Below are positions 59,794 through 64,000 of a stretch of 64,000 nucleotides of DNA, in pieces. The stretch lies in assembly GCA_001931875.2 (NCBI GenBank), contig MSJH02000773.1, forward strand, positions 83,550-147,549. The letters run 5' to 3'. The stretch is from Byssochlamys sp. IMV 00236. Taxonomy: Eukaryota > Ascomycota > Eurotiomycetes > Eurotiales > Thermoascaceae. Numbering within the stretch: position 1 is the stretch's first letter; each line of letters starts with the position of its first letter. The position numbers were made by a program, and so were the translations under genes. The notes beneath the pieces are model-generated. The model did no database searches. It saw only the letters and a program-made list of their open reading frames with translations, and was not told the DNA's origin.

Positions 59794-61353
59794 GGCGGCC
59801 ACAGAGTCTCAAGAGAGGCGCACAGGTAATTGACAGGTTGGAGGGTGTTTACCCGGCTGAGGAGAGGAGAGGAGAGCCGTTTTAAATGCACGCTGCGCGC
59901 TGACCGCGTACAGATCACGCACCGGCTAATTGGTCGTACTGCATCATAGCGGCAACAGTCAGAAGGAAAGAAAAATACATCAAGCTTGATTAACCTGGCC
60001 TATCATCATACAGAGAAAGAATACTGGACCTGGCCAGATCCTGTGGTCCGGGACAAGCATTGGGCCATCTTTCTGGATATCTCTCCCCACGGGACGCTAA
60101 GACTTTGCACTGACCATCCCCAGCGTGGGGAAGCGGGGTTGGATTTTTAAGCAGAATTGAAACGATCGACATGACTACCTAGGTATGTATTCACAGACGG
60201 AGGGCCTCTTCGGGCATGCAATTTGTGGCTGCACGACAGTCGGGGAGTACTCCGTACATGTACTGACGGGAATTCTCCTGTCTCTTGGAGATCAGTCAGG
60301 GAATTTCTGAGCCGTTCATAAAGTCCACCTGGAATAACCAAATCAAATCAAATTGGTCTTCTCTCAGTTTCGCTCCGCAACCGGTGAGCATTCCAGATCT
60401 ACTTAGCGGCTGGCAAGACGCCTCCTGAGCATCCGGTGATCTTGGCAAAATGCCCTTAACGGAGAAAAGACGGTTGTTCGCTTAAGGAAAGGAGGACGAA
60501 CTTCTGGATGACAACCCATGGTCACACGTGTGAGCGATCTGGGAGCAATGCGCAGATCAGTTATTTAACCGGTGAAAGAATCTTGCAGAATGATAGAAGC
60601 TTAGCTGCTAAGAGAAACAGGTGTCTTCTCATGGATAGGAGTGCGTACCAAAGAGATCTCCTCCCCGAGGGCAGGGCTCATCTTCTCCCAGAAGAGGACA
60701 GTGATAAATAATGATGGTGATTCCGAAAACCGTAGCAATATCTCCGAAGTGGCTTTTTCTCGGTGTAAACAAGGTCCATGAGGCGCCATAAGCGGCCGGT
60801 CCGTCCTTTTTCTTTTCGCTTCCATGTTCCCTGCGGGGAGAAGGGAAGCGGGGAAGATTTTGGCGGCATCTTTAGGTAGCTCGACTCTGCGATGGCAATA
60901 ATGCCGATGGGAGACCAAGTGCCGAAAGAAGGGGAAGATGCATTTTGCGCTGATAATAAGCGCGGGGTTCTCAAAGTCGGGGACATCCCGAGGTTATGAT
61001 GATCCTAAAAATATATTGTCTGGAAATTCTACATAGGGAGTGAACAACCCTTTTAAGCCTTACTGAGAACATTATTACTTGCATTATTTAACCCGTTTAT
61101 CAGGACTGCATAGCTTGCCCGCTGCCTGGGTGTTTTTGAGATCTGACCATTTACATCGGTTTTGATTCGTCAGTATAGCGAACCAAAGTATAAGGCTGAT
61201 GTAGACTTTTAAAGAAGAAGCCTCAAAAGCAGCGGCTATTCTGGCTGCATATCTAATTTCAAATACTAAGACATGAAAGGTGTTGGATTACAAAGAGCAA
61301 GAAAAGCAAAGCTTTCCTTGTATCGCTATCAAGGCTCCTGTCTAGCGGAATAT
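59794..61353. other. Intergenic region, no supported gene
   Basis: About 1.6 kb with the permease promoter at its left and the 3' flank of the dihydroxy-acid dehydratase at its right. Short frames at 60508-60986 are not supported. Confidence 0.45.
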
Positions 61354-63223
61354 CTAGATGGGTCCATCTGTCACACAACCATGGCTGGCATCGCTGACCA
61401 GGGTGGAATACTTCTTTAAAGTTCCCTTCTGGTATCTGAGTGGAGGTGCTTTCCACTCCTTTCTTCTTTTATCCAGTTCTTCAGTCGGGATCTCCAGATT
61501 AACCACTCTTTCCTCAGCATCAATCACGATCTTATCACCGTCTCGCGCCAGCGCAATCGGGCCTCCCTCCATTGCTTCGGGCACAATATGACCGATCAAA
61601 AATCCATGGGAACCGCCAGAGAATCTCCCGTCTGTGAGCAGCGCGACGTCCTGGCCAAGTCCAGCGCCCATAATGGCCGCGCTGGGTTTAAGCATCTCAG
61701 GCATTCCCGGACCACCCTTGGGACCTTCGTACCGGATGATGACGACCGTCTTCTCGCCCTTCTTGATCTCCCCTCGCTCAAGGGATTCGATGAATGCGTC
61801 TTCGTAGTCGTAGCACTTGGCTGTGCCCTCGAACCGTAGGCCTTCCTTGCCAGTAATCTTGCCCACGGAACCACCTGGGGCCAGCGATCCGCGGAGGATC
61901 TGGAGATGGCCGGATGGTTTGATGGGGTTGCTCAGGGGTCGGATGATGTCCTGATCAGCAGGGAAATCGGGCCACGAGGCTACATTCTCCTTCATTGTTT
62001 TGCCGGTGATGGTGATTCCTGAGCCGTCGATCAGGCCTTCCTTTAGAAGGTATCTGAGGATAGCTGGTGTGCCGCCAATCTTGTATAAATCGTGCATAAC
62101 ATACTTTCCAGATGGCTTCAAATCAGCCAGGAATGGCGTCTTATCGGACACTGCTTGGAAGTCATCGATAGTCAACTTGATGCCGACAGAGTCAGCAATA
62201 GCAATTAGATGCAGAACAGCGTTTGTACTGCCACCCAAGATGTTCACCACAATCATTGCATTCTCAAATGCTTGACGTGTCATGACATCCCTGGGCTTAA
62301 TGTCTTCCTTGAGCATATTCTTAACCACCTCGCCAATGTTCTCACATTCGACCAACTTCTTGGGATCGTCTGCCGGACAACTACTGCTCCCGGGAACTGT
62401 CATACCCATCGTCTCAATGGCCGTCGCCAGCGTATTGGCCGTGTACATGCCACCACAGGCACCTCTGCCAGGGCAAGCATTGCGAATGATATCGAACCGC
62501 TCTGTCTCGTCGATCTGGCCTGTGATATACTGCCCATACGACTGGAACGCACTGACCAGGTCCAACTTTTGACCCTTTGCACTGCATCCGGGCTTAATGC
62601 TACCGCCATAGATCATGACACTAGGCCGGTTCGTGCGTCCCATTGCCATCAACACCCCAGGCATATTCTTATCGCAACCCGGCAGCGACACGTTCGCATC
62701 ATACCACTGGGCATTCATTACAGTCTCAATGCCATCAGCGATGATCTCACGACTCTGCAAGCTGTATCGCATTCCTTTTGTGCCCATACTGATCCCATCA
62801 GACACCCCAACGGAGTTGAATCGCATAGGGACCAGACCCGCCCGATGGATAGAATCGCGCACGATCCCAGAAAGGTCGTGCAGGTGCATGTTGCATGGGT
62901 TACCCTCGAACCATACAGAGGAGATACCGACCTGCGGCTTCGACATATCCTCCTCTGTTAGGCCGGTCGCATACAGCATTGCTTGTGAGGCACCCTGAGA
63001 TTTGGGTTGTGTTATTGTCGATGAGATTCTGTTGAGGCCATCGTCGGACTTATAACGGCGCGAGGTAGGCAGAAGGCGTCTGACGATTAATGTCAGGTTA
63101 GCATTTTTTCGCGATTCTGAGGAGAGATTCGAAACATTACGATAGGAGATTCTCGTACATGCTGTTGAACTGAGCTCGTCGGCTTGATGCCAGAGCTCTA
63201 GCTCTGATATGCGTCGCGAGCAT
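61354..63223 (-). CDS. Dihydroxy-acid dehydratase (Ilv3-type, mitochondrial)
   Basis: Two exons: 63223-63159 and 63079-61354, 596 aa. It dehydrates dihydroxy-isovalerate and dihydroxy-methylvalerate in valine, isoleucine and leucine synthesis. Exon 1 gives a basic, Ser/Arg-rich leader ([19 protein letters not shown]) typical of mitochondrial import. Cluster-binding cysteines are in [35 protein letters not shown] and [17 protein letters not shown]. The rest ([52 protein letters not shown]) is intact. The [14 protein letters not shown] loop reads [19 protein letters not shown]. Aspergilli often carry several copies, so this may be a paralogue; fungal clusters making dehydratase inhibitors can carry one as self-resistance, but no such biosynthetic gene is seen here. 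Confidence 0.94.
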
Positions 63224-64000
63224 AGTTCGTGCTTGCGGATACGTGCACGGGGACAGTGTTTAAGGGGAAGAAAATTGATGAAGAAAAAAAGAAAGAGGAA
63301 AAAGGTTTACTGTGTTCAAGAACCAAGCCTGTAAGAAGACTCATGGCCACACAGCCGTGACTAAGATGACAGGGCTCAATAACGTAGGATAATTGATGTG
63401 TTGCTGGGTTGTTGCCCTCATTCCGGAGTTGCGACCCAACTCCGGCCTCCGCCCTGAACAAGCTCGGTGGTGGCCGGACTGGATCTACTTAGCAGCTTGA
63501 TCTTCGCCCCCATGCAGGGGTTGTCGACTCATACACCAATTGTATAACTGGTTATTCACTTCCTTCCTATTATTAAGATTATCCACCACTGCAGTGCGTC
63601 GCGCCGCCATTTTATATAGGATCTAGACAATCTTGACGATCTGTAGAATAAGGATCCGGTGCGATCAAGCACCTGGATAAGATTTCAGATTCACGTATTT
63701 CAAGTCTACTGAGTGCTTATTGCATCTCAATTAATTATGTGTATTCGAATAATATGCATACACCCCGGGCGCAGAAAGTGGATGATCATAACTAATTTGG
63801 GTCGACCTCTATTCGAACTCCGCTGTGTCGAAATAAACCGCAATATAGCAGTGCTCATGTTGGTGAGACTTTTGAGAGATGCAGATTTCCTCCCCTGGAA
63901 AGATCATCATTGCTACAGCTAGCGTCCGCAGCAAAGGCACGTTTGGATCCTCTTCAGGTGGGTCTCATTAAGATCAATGATCGAGGCTATAATCTGAATA
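63224..64000. other. Upstream region of dihydroxy-acid dehydratase to window edge
   Basis: About 780 bp; no gene is supported. The left part presumably holds the dehydratase promoter. Confidence 0.45.

Noticed and set aside
62209..62961. Plus-strand 250-aa frame inside the dihydroxy-acid dehydratase gene
   Set aside because: It is a shadow of the real gene; the minus-strand protein is unmistakable over the same bases.

Overview
The window reads as nuclear DNA of a filamentous ascomycete, most likely an Eurotiomycete of the Aspergillus/Penicillium type. The evidence is short GT-AG introns of about 50-100 nt with CTRAC-like branch points, a Zn2Cys6 regulator, a LaeA-like methyltransferase, a GPI-anchored Pro/Ser wall protein and many MFS transporters. 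Gene models were spliced by eye from the sequence; starts are less certain than internal exons.

Layout. 0-8 kb: the 3' end of an unidentified gene, a LaeA-like methyltransferase, pterin-4a-carbinolamine dehydratase, a small conserved membrane protein, a GFA-domain protein and a kinase-fold protein. 8-16 kb: sparse, with a Ser/Pro-rich basic protein, a GPI-anchored protein and a single-pass membrane protein. 16-23 kb: a gene-poor stretch holding a badly broken ABC (ABCC-type) transporter relic. 23-28 kb: housekeeping genes, ornithine aminotransferase and GPI mannosyltransferase 3 (Gpi10).

28.4-44.3 kb is the striking part. Seven contiguous genes encode aspartate kinase, a GPR1/FUN34/YaaH acetate-transporter homologue, aspartate-semialdehyde dehydrogenase, a Zn2Cys6 regulator, an O-acetylhomoserine sulfhydrylase-type PLP enzyme, a nitrilase and homoserine O-acetyltransferase. 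Together they supply every step from aspartate to an O-acetylhomoserine gamma-substitution product except homoserine dehydrogenase. In most fungi these genes are scattered. The arrangement, with its own regulator, transporter and nitrilase, looks like a dedicated biosynthetic or cyanide/nitrile-handling cluster. The closest known parallels are the O-acetylhomoserine modules of the fusaric acid (FUB) and loline (LOL) clusters, but no PKS, NRPS or terpene gene is visible here.

44-64 kb: several small hypothetical proteins (two Cys/His-rich, two single-pass membrane), a DHA1-type MFS exporter, a SAM O-methyltransferase, a DUF6314-type protein, an allantoate/nicotinate-type MFS permease and a full-length mitochondrial dihydroxy-acid dehydratase (ILV3 type). 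The MFS permease appears to contain a one-nucleotide exon between two complete introns. No tRNA, rRNA, CRISPR array or intact transposon was recognised.
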